Positions 20,892 to 30,472 of a DNA stretch of 64,000 nucleotides are shown piece after piece. This DNA comes from Nakamurella sp. PAMC28650 (GTDB lineage Bacteria; Actinomycetota; Actinomycetes; Mycobacteriales; Nakamurellaceae): the NCBI RefSeq assembly GCF_014303395.1, contig NZ_CP060298.1, positions 992,001 to 1,056,000 on the forward strand, read 5' to 3'. The position numbers and the translations under genes are program-made. The first letter of the stretch is position 1. Each line of letters begins with the position of its first letter. The notes below the pieces were generated by a model. That model was not told the origin of the DNA, ran no database searches, and saw only the letters and a list, made by a program, of their open reading frames with translations.

Positions 20892-22578
20892 CCTCGCGCT
20901 TTCACGCAGATACTGGATCTGGTGTTTCAAAGTGAGGGAAAGGTGCTCTCACCTGCGATAATGAGGGTCTCTGAGGTCCATATCGTCAGCAAACTGGAGC
21001 ACCTTTCTAGTGTCGAAGCGTACTGGTTTCTACCCGCCGTTGACAGTGGACACGACCGGGAAGCGGGTGGTGTCCCACGCCGGTGCTGTGCTGCTGGTGG
21101 CCACCGCCGGGAAGGTCGGGTTGGACCGGGCTTTGTCTGCGGCGTTGGAGCCGTGGCGCAAGCAGTGGGCGGTGCTGGATCCGGGGAAGATCCTGCTGGA
21201 CCTGGCGATCAGCGTCGCCATCGGCGGGGACTGCCTGGCCGACATCTCGGCGTTGCGGTCTGAGCCGGCGGTGTTTGGCCGGGTCGCCTCGGACCCAACA
21301 GTGTCCCGCCTGGTCGACTCGTTGGCCGCGACCCCGCAGGCCGCGTTGGCGGCGATCAACCAGGCCAGAGCAGCAGTCCGACAGCGGGTGTGGAAGATGG
21401 CCGGGAAGGACGCCCCCGACTTCGGAATCGACCGGGACCGGCCGTTGATCATCGACCTGGACGCCACGTTGATCACCTCCCATTCGGAGAAGGAACTGGC
21501 GGCGCCGACCTACAAGAAGGGCTTCGGGTTCCACCCGCTCGGGTCGTGGGTGGATCACGGCCCCGACGGCACCGGTGAGCCACTGTCGATGATGCTGCGC
21601 CCCGGAAGGGCCGGATCCAACACCGCCGCCGACCACATCGCGGTCACCAAGGATGCGTTGCGGCAGTTGCCCTTCAACCGCCGTGGCGGCCGCATCGGGC
21701 GCAGGGTGCTGGTCCGCGCCGACAGCGGCGGCGGCACCCACGAATACCTGAAGTGGCTGGCCGGGCAGGGCCTGTCGTATTCGGTGGGGTTCGGGCTGAC
21801 GCAGGACATCGTCGACAAGATCAACCTGATCCCCGACCAAGGGTGGACCCCGGCCTACGACGGCGATGGGAAGGTCCGCGACGGGGCGTGGGTCACCGAA
21901 CTCACCGGCCTGCTGGACCTGTCAACGTGGCCGGCAGGGATGCGGGTGATCGTCCGGGCCGAACGTCCGCACCCCGGGGCGCAGCTGCGGTTCACCGACT
22001 CAGGCGGGAACCGGCTGACCGCGTTTGTCACCAACACCACCGGCGGGCAACTCGCGGACCTGGAGTTGCGGCACCGCCACCGGGCCCGCTGCGAGGACCG
22101 GATCCGCAACGCGAAAGACACCGGGCTGCGGAACCTGCCCTTGACTGCGTTCGCGCAGAACCAGATCTGGGTCGCCGTCGTCCAGTTGGCGACGGAGCTG
22201 ACCGCGTGGCTGCAGATGCTCGCGCTGACCGGCACCGGCGCCCGCCGGTGGGAACCGAAACGGCTGCGGTTGCAGCTGTTCTCCGTGGCCGGGACCATTG
22301 CGCGCCGATCCCGCCGGGTCTGGCTGCGGCTGTCCGGTCACGCAACCCACCGGCACCTGTTCACCACCGCCCTGGACCGGCTGACCCAGCTGCCGGCGCC
22401 GACCTGACCTTCAACAACCCACCCGGCCAGCAAGAAGACAAACCCCCCGGAACGTGGAATCCGGCACCCACCCAGGTGACCCACCGGGGCTTCGACGAAC
22501 CCGCAGACATGCCCGTCGGTGCGAAACACCAGATCTATCGCGCCGAGGAAAGGCCGGGCGTCTCACGAAAGATTGAGG
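20892..22578 (+). mobile_element. IS1380-family insertion sequence, copy 2
   Basis: A 1687-bp element with ends CCTCGCGCTTTC and (complement) CCTCAATCTTTC, flanked by CTAG at 20888-20891 and 22579-22582. The two flanks do not belong to one gene: IS5 remnant on the left, the moeY downstream region on the right, so the CTAG pair may not be a true duplication. Confidence 0.88.
21010..22407 (+). CDS. IS1380-family transposase (copy 2)
   Basis: A 465-residue transposase, intact, close to copy 1 at 17875 and in the same orientation. Acidic motifs IIDLDATLIT, LVRADSGGG and RARCEDRIRNAKD are present. The first codon is GTG (SKRTGFYPPLTVDTT). The two copies could together mobilise the 1.4-kb segment between them (19453-20891). 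Confidence 0.92.
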   Translation: MSKRTGFYPPLTVDTTGKRVVSHAGAVLLVATAGKVGLDRALSAALEPWRKQWAVLDPGKILLDLAISVAIGGDCLADISALRSEPAVFGRVASDPTVSRLVDSLAATPQAALAAINQARAAVRQRVWKMAGKDAPDFGIDRDRPLIIDLDATLITSHSEKELAAPTYKKGFGFHPLGSWVDHGPDGTGEPLSMMLRPGRAGSNTAADHIAVTKDALRQLPFNRRGGRIGRRVLVRADSGGGTHEYLKWLAGQGLSYSVGFGLTQDIVDKINLIPDQGWTPAYDGDGKVRDGAWVTELTGLLDLSTWPAGMRVIVRAERPHPGAQLRFTDSGGNRLTAFVTNTTGGQLADLELRHRHRARCEDRIRNAKDTGLRNLPLTAFAQNQIWVAVVQLATELTAWLQMLALTGTGARRWEPKRLRLQLFSVAGTIARRSRRVWLRLSGHATHRHLFTTALDRLTQLPAPT

Positions 22579-22640
22579 CTAGCAGACTCGGCCCTGACGA
22601 ACCGATACTGGTCTGATCTGTATGACCCGAATACTGCTGT

Positions 22641-24773
22641 CTATGCCGTCAGGTCGGTCAGGACCTCGTCGATCGGTAACCGCTCACTTCGAACTGCCTT
22701 GGCGGGATCATGGGAAACCCGTAGTACCAACATCGGCACTTCGCCCTCGGCGAGGTTGAGAATCATTGAGAATCGATCGCGAAGCCCGCTGAGTTGGCGA
22801 TGAAATGGCACTGAGACCGCCAGAAAATCAGCGTCCTGGAGCGTGTAGAGGAATATCGGCGACACCGGCTGAACGCCCAAACCAAGTTGTTCGGCAGTAA
22901 TCCACACCCGCTCGACGGCGGCCCCGCCCCGCAGATAGTCCAACGCAGTGTGGCCGGGGCCCACCACGACGACGAGTGCGGAGCTGGCGTTGATCCGGTC
23001 CCTGGTGTCGTCGCCCAGAGCTGAACCTCCGTTCCAAGCAGCAAGGTTAGCCATTACCTCGGGCCGCTGGGCGACCTGAAGCTTCGCCAAATCTGGGTCG
23101 TCCAGGTTGAGGGTGCGGACATCGATACCTGCGTCGAGCCGCTCCCGCCCCGGCCACTTCAGCTCGGACGTCATCTGCAGATGCAGCAAGGGCGTGAGGT
23201 ATCGGAGGCGATCGGATTCGGCCAGCACGTCGGCCAGCTCACCCAGCCTCCCGGCATCCTCGACGATGTGCACTGCGGCGCCCTCGGCGGCTGCGGCAGT
23301 CACCAGGTCCCCTTTCGCCTCATCGCTCAGAGCGGCGCGGCGCCCGATGCTGCGGTTGGAGATCCGGTGCACCATCGCCGAGTACTGCAGGGCCAAGTCC
23401 GGTTCCTCGCCGGCTTGCAGGTCGATGGCGACGACAACGTCGGATCCGCAACCGTTCGGCAGCCACTGCACGTTGGCCCGCCGGCGGTGGCTGGCGGCCG
23501 CGACCCTGGCGTTGTAAGAGGCGGCACCGATGGCCACGTAGGAGCCGCGGAACTCGTGGTCCATGGCAGAACTCCGTTCACGCACCAGCGAGATGGTGAT
23601 ACCCGAATTCGTCGCGTTCACCGACCACGGCTGCGCGTTCCCGCCGGATGGAGCGAGCCGGACGGCATGGATCACAGCGTCCATCGGTGCAAGCGGTATC
23701 TCGGCGGTCAGGTCGGTCGGCTCTCCTATCGGCGCTGCGGACGGTCGCTGCTGGATGACCGGATCGAGCAGGTCGAAACTCTCCTCGAGATCTACCCTGA
23801 TGCGGCCGGACGGCAGGTGCTCGTCCCGCCCAAATCGGCGGACGGCGGTGGCGACCATGGCCGCGCCCAGCTGAATGTCTCCGCCCAATTGAGGCCACGT
23901 CGACAACGTGCGGTCGATCTCGACCATGGAGGCCGCCATTCTGGCCGACAACTCCTGGGCCTGCAAGATCCGCATCACGTGCGGCGCCTTGTCCCGCGTG
24001 CTCAACCCGTGGAGAGTCTGCGGGTCGATATCGCCCAGCAGCCCGTGGAAGAGGCTGCGACCGGGTTCTTGGTCATACCGCTCGACGTCAAAAAGCCCAC
24101 GATCACTGGTCTCCATGAGTAAGGGGATACGGCGACGCCTCGCTTCTTGACGAATACGGACTTTCATGTCCAGGGAGTCGCACTCCTCGACGACCAAATC
24201 CAGACCATCGAAAAATCCGGCCATCGACTGTTCAGTCAGCCCCTCGGCGAAGACCTGTACGTCAAGGTAAGGGTCGAGCTCGGCGATACGACGAGCGGCC
24301 ACGACAGCCTTGTTAACGCCCACATCGAAAACAGATCCCGGAATTCTGTTCAAGTTCGACAGCTCGATGGAATCGAAGTCAGCGAGCCGCAGTTGGCCGC
24401 ATAAACCCTCCAGGGCGAGCGTGTGGGCAATCGCATGGCCGACACTGAGTCCGACCACACCAATCTTCAGTCGCCGGAAACTCACCTGCTCAGACGAGGT
24501 GATTTTGTTGCGGTTCCGATCCGAACGCAGACGCCGGAAGGCGTCGGGACCGGGCAGCAGAACCAGACACGACCGCCAGGAATAATGGACCCACCACTCA
24601 CCCACCGGGAATTCCAGCGGCGGCTGCAACTTCTGAATTTCCCGGTAAAAGAGCTCACTTCGATCCAGAATGGTCAACCCCGGTTGGTCCCGAAGTTCGG
24701 CCAAAGCCGGATCACCGGAGTCCTGGAAAATTGACGCGCGAAATTCATCGGCCGCAATTGTGTCGTCTCTCAA
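22641..24773 (-). CDS. MoeY-like ThiF/E1-nitroreductase fusion protein
   Basis: A 710-residue two-domain enzyme. Residues about 100-340 are a ThiF/MoeB/E1-type adenylating domain: nucleotide loop GVVGLSVGHA (105-114), LADFDSIELSNLNR (130-143) and the KAVVAARRIAELDP helix; the CxxC zinc pairs of classical E1 enzymes are not seen. Residues about 362-690 are a nitroreductase-like flavin domain (RLAPSGGNAQPW, 372-383; HRISNRSIG). Length and domain order match M. tuberculosis Rv1355c (annotated moeY, about 715 residues). TTG 24773 is chosen: it overlaps the TGA of the upstream gene (TTGA) and follows GAGAGGG. Longer in-frame codons would overlap the upstream gene by 250 bases. The substrate is unknown; a role in molybdopterin synthesis rests only on the ThiF homology. 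Confidence 0.82.
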   Translation of the reverse strand: MRDDTIAADEFRASIFQDSGDPALAELRDQPGLTILDRSELFYREIQKLQPPLEFPVGEWWVHYSWRSCLVLLPGPDAFRRLRSDRNRNKITSSEQVSFRRLKIGVVGLSVGHAIAHTLALEGLCGQLRLADFDSIELSNLNRIPGSVFDVGVNKAVVAARRIAELDPYLDVQVFAEGLTEQSMAGFFDGLDLVVEECDSLDMKVRIRQEARRRRIPLLMETSDRGLFDVERYDQEPGRSLFHGLLGDIDPQTLHGLSTRDKAPHVMRILQAQELSARMAASMVEIDRTLSTWPQLGGDIQLGAAMVATAVRRFGRDEHLPSGRIRVDLEESFDLLDPVIQQRPSAAPIGEPTDLTAEIPLAPMDAVIHAVRLAPSGGNAQPWSVNATNSGITISLVRERSSAMDHEFRGSYVAIGAASYNARVAAASHRRRANVQWLPNGCGSDVVVAIDLQAGEEPDLALQYSAMVHRISNRSIGRRAALSDEAKGDLVTAAAAEGAAVHIVEDAGRLGELADVLAESDRLRYLTPLLHLQMTSELKWPGRERLDAGIDVRTLNLDDPDLAKLQVAQRPEVMANLAAWNGGSALGDDTRDRINASSALVVVVGPGHTALDYLRGGAAVERVWITAEQLGLGVQPVSPIFLYTLQDADFLAVSVPFHRQLSGLRDRFSMILNLAEGEVPMLVLRVSHDPAKAVRSERLPIDEVLTDLTA

Positions 24774-25537
24774 CAGGAAGCCCTCTCTATATCGTCGAAG
24801 CCCAGGGGGGCGACTGTCCTCAGCTGGGCGGACTCGTTCATGATCAGCGGAAGTTGTTCCGGTACGGCGAGCTCTGCGAAGCTCCTGCTGTCCCACCACA
24901 TCAGCACCGTCCGGTACCTCTCGTCCGGGTAGGCCACCGGTGCCACCCCCTCGCTGACGACACCTCCGGTGGTCTGCCAGCGACGGATGGCATGCTGCGC
25001 GACGGTACCCAATGCCCAACGCACACCCATCAACCGGAGAGAATGGACAAATATCCGAGCAAGCGCATCCGTCAGCTCGCGGCGGTTGCTGGCCATGTCA
25101 TCGACCCAACCCGTCTTCATCTCGATCACCCCGTCTTCCAGTCGCACCGTGATCTCCTCGTGCAACTCAGTAGAACCCTCCCGGTCGTCCCACTCGCAGA
25201 TGGCGTGAGCCTGCACCGCCAGCGAATAGGGCCCTTGGACCCGCATGCCGCCGACTACCGCACCAGCCGGATCCAGCGCCGCGAAGAACAACGCGGTCGA
25301 CCTGCCATCGGCAATGACGTGGTATTCAAGTACAGACTCGACACCGTGCCGGCTGTAACTGACCTCGGCACCCCGCAGATAGGTCTCCCACAGTTGCGGC
25401 TGACCGGCCGGAGTGGCGACCACAAACGTGCAGCCCGACAGCACGTCTCGGTACCGCGCGATGATCGGTCCGGCAATCAGCGGCGAACCGCCCTCCGGGC
25501 CACGCTGCTGCGGAACCAATCGATCGAAATGCGACAT
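24770..25537 (-). CDS. N-acyltransferase-like protein (Rv1356c-like)
   Basis: A 255-residue protein, probably of the GNAT/autoinducer-synthase or N-acyl-amino-acid-synthase (FeeM-like) fold: a strand-loop with ALFFAALDPAGAVVGGMRV and a C-terminal RWALGTVAQHAIRRW resembling an acyl-CoA pocket. It is the first gene of a two-gene operon, overlapping the MoeY-like gene by four bases, the same pairing as Rv1356c-Rv1355c in M. tuberculosis. Such tight coupling suggests the two act on one small molecule, for example acylation and then adenylation and reduction; that is inference. ATG 25537. No signal peptide or membrane segment. Confidence 0.65.
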   Translation of the reverse strand: MSHFDRLVPQQRGPEGGSPLIAGPIIARYRDVLSGCTFVVATPAGQPQLWETYLRGAEVSYSRHGVESVLEYHVIADGRSTALFFAALDPAGAVVGGMRVQGPYSLAVQAHAICEWDDREGSTELHEEITVRLEDGVIEMKTGWVDDMASNRRELTDALARIFVHSLRLMGVRWALGTVAQHAIRRWQTTGGVVSEGVAPVAYPDERYRTVLMWWDSRSFAELAVPEQLPLIMNESAQLRTVAPLGFDDIERASC

Positions 25538-25931
25538 GAACCGATACTAACGGGGATGCGTCGCACTCAGACCGGCCATGCCGTGGCTGCATGGGTTGCT
25601 GAACCCCTCCGGGTCAGTAAACAGGGCGAAAGGTCGCCGTCGTCAGAGATCCGACCCGATGAAGAAGCCTGTGAGCCCTGGAACTCCCCCACTAGCGCCA
25701 CCGACCAGCCCCAAGCCCGTGACGGCCGCGGCCCAACGCTCACCGCCTCCGGGCCGCGCCTCGGTTCGCGTGCAGCCCAGCGATCACATCAAACCTGACC
25801 CTGTCCGAGCCAGGTCGCACCTTGCCCAGGTGTTTTCACGTGAGCAGCACACGAGATGGCCAGCCCGATGTGCACGGTGTCGCCGAACACGACGACGGGA
25901 CGGTACACCGCCGGGCTGAGGTTCGCTCTAG
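25538..25931. other. Intergenic region upstream of the acyltransferase-moeY pair
   Basis: About 390 bases without a recognisable gene. It should hold the promoter of the pair; I see no clear palindrome or riboswitch-like fold. It ends at the IS701 target CTAG (25932-25935). Confidence 0.5.
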
Positions 25932-25935
25932 CTAG

Positions 25936-27357
25936 TAGTACTCTGTTAGGTCCGCAGGTGATAGTGGCATGTAGGGCAGACGCCGATCCAGTACGCGAGG
26001 AACTGCTGGAGGTTTTTCAGCAGGGCGTAGAGGGTCAGGGTTGCCCATCGGCTTTTGGGTGGGTGAGGCGGATCCAGGTGAGGAAGACGTGGGCGGCGGT
26101 GGCCAGGGTGGCGTGGTGGTGCCAGCCGGTCCAGCTGCGGCCTTCGAAATGGTCAAGTCCGACACCGGTTTTGAGTTCTCGGTAGTCGTGTTCGATGCGC
26201 CAGCGGATCTTCGCCAGCCGGACGAGGGTGGGGATGGGGGTGTCGGTGGGCAGGTTGGAGATCCAGTAGTCGGTGGGTTCGTTCTTGCCGGTGGGCCATT
26301 CTGCGATCAGCCACTGCTGGGGCAGGGACCCGTCGTCGGCGCGGTCGATGTCCTGGTTGGCGGGGCGGATCCGGACCGCGAGGAAGTGCGATCGCATCGC
26401 CGCGCTCTTGTTCCCGGGGCTGGTCTTGGTCCCTTTGCGCCAGGTGAGTTCTTTGCGGGCGGCCCGTCCGGCGGCCAGGATGATGTCCTTGCAGCTGGAA
26501 GGGGCGTGGGGGTACCGCGGGACCGGTGGTCGTCCCCGGCCGGTGTAGGCGGCGGTGACCGGCACCGCGTCGGCGGTGTAGGCGCTGGTGGAGCCCTTGA
26601 CCGCCACGACGTAGCCGATGTTGCGCTCTTGCAGGCCGAGGCGGAATGCGGTGATGTCGCCGTAGCCGGCATCGGCCGCAACCACCGGCGGCCTGTACCC
26701 CCACTCGGCGAGTTCGTCGAGCATCTGGATCGCCATCTGCCATTTCCGGCGGTGGTGCTCGCCGGCGGGGATCTTGCACGCCGCCCGCCGCGTCTGCACC
26801 GCGGCGGCGGCCTCGGGGCTCTCGGCGGCCTCATCGTCCCAGCTCCTGGGCATGAACAGCCGCCAGTCCAACGGCTCGGAGGCCCGATCGGTGACCGCGT
26901 GGACGCTGACCGCCACCTGGCAGTTCCCGATCTTGCCCATCGTCCCGGAGTACTGCCGGGCCACACACGCCGACGCGGTGCCTTCCTTGGCCTGCCCGGT
27001 GTCGTCGATCACCCACGCCTGCGGCCCGATCACCCCGATCGCCAGGCGCACCAACACTTTCCGCACCGGTACCACATCCCACGGGGAGGAGGTGATGAAC
27101 TGCTGCAACCGCTGATGATCCACTCCCAGCCGCTCCGCCATCGGCTGCATCGACTTGCGCCGCCCGTCCAGCATCAGACCCCGCAGATACAACCCGCCCG
27201 TCGCTCGCTGATCAGACCGCGGAAACGAGGAGAACACCTGCCCCGCAAAAGCATCCAACTTCTCACCGACCGCAGCGAACCCAGCAGCATCCATACCCCC
27301 ATTCTCCCCGAAACCCGTTGCTGCACAACGGAGACACGCCGATCTAACAAAGTACTA
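25936..27357 (-). mobile_element. IS701-family insertion sequence, type A
   Basis: A 1422-bp element with ends TAGTACTCTGTTAGGTC and (complement) TAGTACTTTGTTAGATC, 15 of 17 identical, flanked by CTAG at 25932-25935 and 27358-27361. CTAG fits the YTAR target rule of the family. The right CTAG is shared with the next element. Confidence 0.9.
26035..27294 (-). CDS. IS701-family transposase, type A
   Basis: A 419-residue DDE transposase, intact. Motifs: AWVIDDTGQAKEG, VVAADAGYGDI and the YREKG-like RWRIEHDYRELKTG. The N-terminus (LDAFAGQVFSSFPRSDQR) and repeat-rich middle are normal for the family. ATG 27294. It differs clearly from the second IS701-type protein at 28526-29719, so they are separate IS types rather than copies. 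Confidence 0.92.
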   Translation of the reverse strand: MDAAGFAAVGEKLDAFAGQVFSSFPRSDQRATGGLYLRGLMLDGRRKSMQPMAERLGVDHQRLQQFITSSPWDVVPVRKVLVRLAIGVIGPQAWVIDDTGQAKEGTASACVARQYSGTMGKIGNCQVAVSVHAVTDRASEPLDWRLFMPRSWDDEAAESPEAAAAVQTRRAACKIPAGEHHRRKWQMAIQMLDELAEWGYRPPVVAADAGYGDITAFRLGLQERNIGYVVAVKGSTSAYTADAVPVTAAYTGRGRPPVPRYPHAPSSCKDIILAAGRAARKELTWRKGTKTSPGNKSAAMRSHFLAVRIRPANQDIDRADDGSLPQQWLIAEWPTGKNEPTDYWISNLPTDTPIPTLVRLAKIRWRIEHDYRELKTGVGLDHFEGRSWTGWHHHATLATAAHVFLTWIRLTHPKADGQP

Positions 27358-27361
27358 CTAG

Positions 27362-28339
27362 AGCGTGTCTACTAATCAGCGGAGTTGCAGGACGCTGGCG
27401 GCCAGGTGGACGCCGCTCAGGAATGTCAGGGCGTGTTTATCGTAGCGAGTAGCGATAGCGCGCCACTGCTTGAGGCGGGCGTAGCCGCGCTCGACGGCGT
27501 TGCGGAGCTTGTAGTCCTGGGCGTCAAAGCCAGGCGGCCGACCACCGCGTGACCCTTTGGTCTTGCGGTGCGCCTGCTGGTCGCTGCGCTGCGGGATGGT
27601 GTTGCCGATCCGTCTGCGCCGCAACTCTTTCCGGGTGCAGGGATGCGAGTAGGCGCGATCGGCCAGGACCCGGAACTTGCGGGATCGACCACCTGAGTGC
27701 TGCCGACGGTGCAGGTCCAACAGCGGCACCAGTTGCGGGTTGTCGCCGGCCTGGCCGGGCGTCAGGATCACCGTGACCGGGCAGGCCCGCTGGTCGGTCA
27801 GGGTGTGAATCTTCGTCGACAGTCCGCCCCGGGATCGGCCCAATGCGTGGTCAGCTGGTTCGACCGGCAAATTCTTGTCGTTCGATGGTGCCCCCTGTGT
27901 CCTGATCGGTCGTCGAGACGACCTCCGAGGTGGCGGTCTTGCGGGCCCCGGCTGCGTGTTGATGCGCCCGCACCACGGTGGAGTCCACTGACAGCAGCTC
28001 GATGACGGCGTCACCTTCGATGTCGTCGATGAACCCGGCACGTTTCGCGGCCACCAAGATCCGGTCATAGGTACCGTCGGTTGACCAGCGGAAATGCCGC
28101 GCCCAGACCGTCTGCCAACGACCCAACTCGGTCGGCAGATCCCGCCACGGCGAGCCCGTCCGGTAGCGCCAGCAGATCGCCTCGAGCATCTCGCGGTGAT
28201 CGTTCCACGGCCGGCCGCGCCGACCTCCGTAGGCCGGCATCAACGGCTCGACCACCGCCCAAAACTCGTCCGAGATCACACCTATGCGCGCCATAGGAAG
28301 ATCATCAACGTCAGGGCCCGAAGTATTAGCAGACACGCT
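27362..28339 (-). mobile_element. IS5-family (IS427-like) insertion sequence
   Basis: A 978-bp element with ends AGCGTGTCTACTAAT and (complement) AGCGTGTCTGCTAAT, flanked by CTAG at 27358-27361 and 28340-28343. Both CTAG sites are shared with IS701 neighbours. Confidence 0.88.
27376..28294 (-). CDS. IS5-family transposase in two overlapping frames
   Basis: OrfA (ATG 28294, ending 27851) carries the N-terminal domain: ISDEFWAVVEPLMP, WRYRTGSPWRDLP and the first catalytic Asp in LLSVDSTVVRAHQH. The second frame (to 27376) carries the rest: SRGGLSTKIHTLTD, VLADRAYSHP and the final Glu in LRNAVERGYARLK. The frames overlap near 27850-27900 around ACACAGGGGGCACC, so the full protein needs ribosomal frameshifting, the usual arrangement in IS427-type elements. 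Both halves look intact. Confidence 0.88.
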
Positions 28340-28343
28340 CTAG

Positions 28344-29768
28344 TACTACAGTCGCACTTATGGTTGGTGTCCTCGGGCCCGGTAGTGGTCCTCGGGCCCG
28401 GTAGTGGCAGTGGCGGGCGCGTTGTTGGTGCCGTCGTCGCCAGGTTGATCGGGTCAGGGTGGCGTCGGGGTCGGGTGGGTCGGTCCAGATCAGGTGGATC
28501 AGCAGTCGGCGTATTTCCGGGACGCTCAGGGCGATGAGGGTGTCGTTTCCCGATTTTGGGCCCCCTTTTTTGACCGGGTGACGGTCAGGAATGCGTGGGC
28601 CAGCATCGACAGGGTGATGTGTCGGTACCAGCCGGTGTACTGCCGGACCTGGTAGTGATCCAGACCGGTTTGGCCTTTGGAGGTTTGGAACGTTTCTTCG
28701 ATGGCGGGGCGGGTTCCGGCGACGGTGACCAGTTCGCTCAGGCCGGTGCGGGCGGGTGCGTGGCACAGGTAGTACGCCAGGTCGGTGGGATCGGTGATGC
28801 TGCGGCGGGCCAGCAGCCAATAGGTGGAGTCGGGGAAGTTGATGCCGTGGATCCGAGCCCGGGCCCAGTCATACAGTCGGTCACCTTTGGCCCCTTTGCC
28901 CGCTGACCGTCGCCGCCAGGCCTGCGCGGGCAGGGCTGCGATCAGCTCATCGGCTCGGTATTCGCGGCCCTCCCGCTGACCGGCGGCGATGACGTGCTGG
29001 TTGACTGGAACGGCGAGAACGTAGGACAGGCCGAGCTGTTCGATCTTCACCCGGAGTTTGGAGTGCTGTCCGTAGACCTCATCGGCGGTGACCCACCTGG
29101 CCGGCACACCATTGGCCACGGCCCGCTCCAGCATCACCATCGCCTGCTCGGGTTTGGTCGCGAAGGTGACGTCGGTGCCGATTCCGGCGGCGGCGCAGCG
29201 GTCGGGGTCATCGGTCCATGCTTTGGGCAGGTACAACTCTCGGTCCAGGAAGGTCCGTCCGGCCGGGGTCGCGTAGGTCAGGAACACCCCGATCTGACAG
29301 TTCTCGATCCGTCCGGCGGTGCCGGAATACTGCCGTGCGACACCGGCGGAGCGGGTGCCCTTTTTCAAGAATCCGGTCTCGTCGATGATCAGCACACCCC
29401 CTGGGTCACCCAGCTGCGCCGCCACGTAGCTCTGCAGATCGTCACGGACCAGATCAGGGTCCCAGTCGGTGGTCGACAGCAGCCGCTGCATCCCGTCGGG
29501 GGTGGCATCCCCGGCCCGCTCCGACAACGTCCAGGAGTTCTTCCGCTCCTCGGCCGAGAGCAACCCCCGCACATACGCCAACGCATGCTCACGTGGCTCT
29601 GACCTGGCAAAACGCCGCCCGATCAAGGCATGCAGCTCCGCCAACCCGTCCGCCCACTCCTGCACCTGCGCCACACAAAGATCATCACCCATCACTGCAG
29701 GATCGACCCAACCCGACATTCACCTGCGAAGACACGCCGAGAAGATCAAAATAACCACGACTGTAGTA
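28344..29768 (-). mobile_element. IS701-family insertion sequence, type B
   Basis: A 1425-bp element with ends TACTACAGTCGCACTTAT and (complement) TACTACAGTCGTGGTTAT, flanked by CTAG at 28340-28343 and 29769-29772. The left CTAG is shared with the IS5 element. Confidence 0.9.
28526..29719 (-). CDS. IS701-family transposase, type B
   Basis: A 397-residue DDE transposase, intact. Motifs: VLIIDETGFLKKG, RWVTADEVYGQ and RPAIEETFQTSKGQTGLD. The start ATG 29719 encodes SGWVDPAVMGDD. Between the stop and the left terminus are about 180 bases of IS DNA with two direct copies of a CTCGGGCCCGGTAGTG word (28369-28404). Confidence 0.92.
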   Translation of the reverse strand: MSGWVDPAVMGDDLCVAQVQEWADGLAELHALIGRRFARSEPREHALAYVRGLLSAEERKNSWTLSERAGDATPDGMQRLLSTTDWDPDLVRDDLQSYVAAQLGDPGGVLIIDETGFLKKGTRSAGVARQYSGTAGRIENCQIGVFLTYATPAGRTFLDRELYLPKAWTDDPDRCAAAGIGTDVTFATKPEQAMVMLERAVANGVPARWVTADEVYGQHSKLRVKIEQLGLSYVLAVPVNQHVIAAGQREGREYRADELIAALPAQAWRRRSAGKGAKGDRLYDWARARIHGINFPDSTYWLLARRSITDPTDLAYYLCHAPARTGLSELVTVAGTRPAIEETFQTSKGQTGLDHYQVRQYTGWYRHITLSMLAHAFLTVTRSKKGAQNRETTPSSP

Positions 29769-29772
29769 CTAG

Positions 29773-30472
29773 GCCCGACTTGCATCGTCTGCCACAGTGC
29801 GGCACCCCGGGGACGAGGTCACGCCAATACGGTTTCACCGACCGAGTGCAGGTCAGGACCCCCTTTTTTCACCGAGATCACCTCGTCCTGGATGTCCCCA
29901 ACTACCCGGGATCGTGGCCCACAGACCGGATACGCTCCAATCGGGTCTGCTGCTGCCACCATGTCTGGGTGAGCACCTTGAGGTGCGCCGACCGGGCAGG
30001 CCAGGTGGGTTCTGAGCACTCCGATCCTGCAGACGGGTGCGCGAGCCACCCGGCGGATACGGTCTCCATGATGACCGGCCGGTCACCTGACGGCCGGCTG
30101 AAAACAGGCTACGGTCAGGCCCCGGTAGGCAGAAAGGCACTACCTGCTTAGACCACCAAAGATGAAACGCCGATTTCGGATCCGGAGATGACAAGCAGAC
30201 GAGCCGCGGAACGGTAGTTCGGGGTCAACCCGACTCCTGCGATGGCCGGCGGGGGTTCTGGCTGATGAAGTGCCTCAGGGCCGTCTTGGTTTTCGTCGGC
30301 TTGCGTCCGCTGAATTGCAGCTTTAGGGCCTGCGAGCTGTAGGACAGCCCTCTGTGCCAACGGGATCGAACCAGCCGGCCTGACCGGAGGTGATCCGAGC
30401 CTACGTACCGAAAGATCTCAACACCGAATACTATGGGGCTCGCCGCGAAGGACGGACGGAAAGGATGGGCAC
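29773..30472. other. 700-base region upstream of the STAS-GGDEF pair
   Basis: No gene recognised. It contains a perfect 14-bp palindrome TGACCGGCCGGTCA (30072-30085). A GGAAAGG ribosome binding site directly precedes the ATG at 30473. I looked for a c-di-GMP riboswitch-like motif and saw none. Confidence 0.5.

Noticed and set aside
19453..22640. Toxin-antitoxin locus at the triple operator
   Set aside because: No small toxin or antitoxin pair is readable; only the XRE protein and a truncated unknown frame.
22641..24773. Ubiquitin-like conjugation system
   Set aside because: No ubiquitin-like, E2-like or JAB-domain gene lies nearby, and the E1 domain is fused to a nitroreductase.
24774..25019. 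Longer N-terminus for the MoeY-like protein
   Set aside because: It would overlap the acyltransferase gene by 250 bases; TTG 24773 gives the known family length.
15377..29768. Integrative conjugative element from the tRNA-Leu
   Set aside because: No relaxase, coupling protein, VirB4-type or replication genes are present, and no att repeat was found.
29773..30472. c-di-GMP riboswitch upstream of the cyclase
   Set aside because: No GEMM-like conserved core was found by eye.
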